From Kushneria avicenniae (GTDB lineage: Bacteria; Pseudomonadota; Gammaproteobacteria; Pseudomonadales; Halomonadaceae): a DNA stretch of 64,000 nt. Positions 63,960 through 64,000 of this stretch are shown here, piece after piece. Numbering within the stretch: the stretch's first letter is position 1; every line of letters begins with the position of its first letter. Under the pieces are notes generated by a model that was not told where the DNA came from, did no database searches, and saw only the letters and a program-made list of their open reading frames with translations. The DNA lies in contig NZ_FOLY01000002.1 of the NCBI RefSeq assembly GCF_900112585.1, forward strand, positions 124,001 through 188,000, read 5' to 3'. Position numbers and translations under genes: made by a program.

Positions 63960-64000
63960 ATGCGTGACAAGATCAAGCTGGTTTCAAGCGCGGGTACCGG
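63960..64000 (+). CDS. rpmG: 50S ribosomal protein L33 (5' part)
   Basis: The ATG at 63960 with GGAG ten bases upstream opens MRDKIKLVSSAGTG, the L33 N-terminus. Only 13 whole codons are in the window. It follows rpmB by 64 bases. Confidence 0.93.
   Translation, partial: MRDKIKLVSSAGT

Overview
The window looks like core chromosome of a moderately GC-rich gammaproteobacterium, most likely Halomonadaceae (Halomonas/Kushneria-like). This is inferred from protein style and gene order: the blocks minCDE, ffh-rpsP-rimM-trmD-rplS, xerD-dsbC-hom-thrC-recJ-(prfB)-lysS, rsmD/ftsY-ftsE-ftsX-rpoH, coaBC-dut-algC-argB-slmA and radC-rpmB-rpmG are of the Pseudomonas/Oceanospirillales kind. I see no insertion sequence, prophage, CRISPR array, tRNA or rRNA. 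No stretch longer than 300 bases lacks a gene; the longest intergenic gaps (about 200-290 bases) hold promoters, dyads or nothing recognisable.

Layout. 1-1847: minC-minD-minE. 1958-9721: exonuclease I, an M16 peptidase, a SRAP/HMCES-like protein without its active site, and a TetR regulator coupled to an MFS-acyltransferase fusion. 9740-14416 (minus): a PhoQ/PhoP-like two-component system with a PepSY protein, a CNNM/CorC membrane protein and YpjD. 14705-25188 (plus): ffh, the rpsP operon, xerD, dsbC, homoserine dehydrogenase, threonine synthase and recJ. 25307-29830: a YitT-type membrane protein, a glyoxalase-fold protein, and a metal operon on the minus strand (MerR regulator, three-HMA Cu+ ATPase and an overlapping 27-codon membrane peptide). 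29857-40385 (minus): an oligopeptide ABC operon with four successive OppA paralogues, OppB, OppC and a fused OppD-OppF ATPase, bounded by a palindromic promoter and a clear terminator. 40555-47193: prfB (with its programmed frameshift), lysS, an acidic hypothetical protein, a DHA2 exporter, bolA, a HolD-like protein and rimI. 47216-54408: zapB-like gene, rsmD, ftsY-ftsE-ftsX-rpoH and an EAL phosphodiesterase. 54332-59349 (minus): slmA, argB, algC, dut and coaBC. 59466-64000: an e(P4)-type lipoprotein phosphatase, a Tat-exported SMP-30 protein, a quinone-oxidoreductase-like enzyme, radC, rpmB and the first bases of rpmG.

How the genes work together. Division-site control is spread over the window (MinCDE, ZapB-like, FtsE/FtsX, SlmA). 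Protein targeting is represented by Ffh and FtsY, and translation by S16, L19, L28, L33, TrmD, RimM, RsmD, RF2 and LysRS. The accessory interest lies in the metal operon, the four-OppA transporter, the inactive-looking SRAP protein and several unannotated dyads and small ORFs. No wholly new multi-gene system is evident; the best candidates for something undescribed are the active-site-less SRAP protein and the 27-residue membrane peptide coupled to copA.
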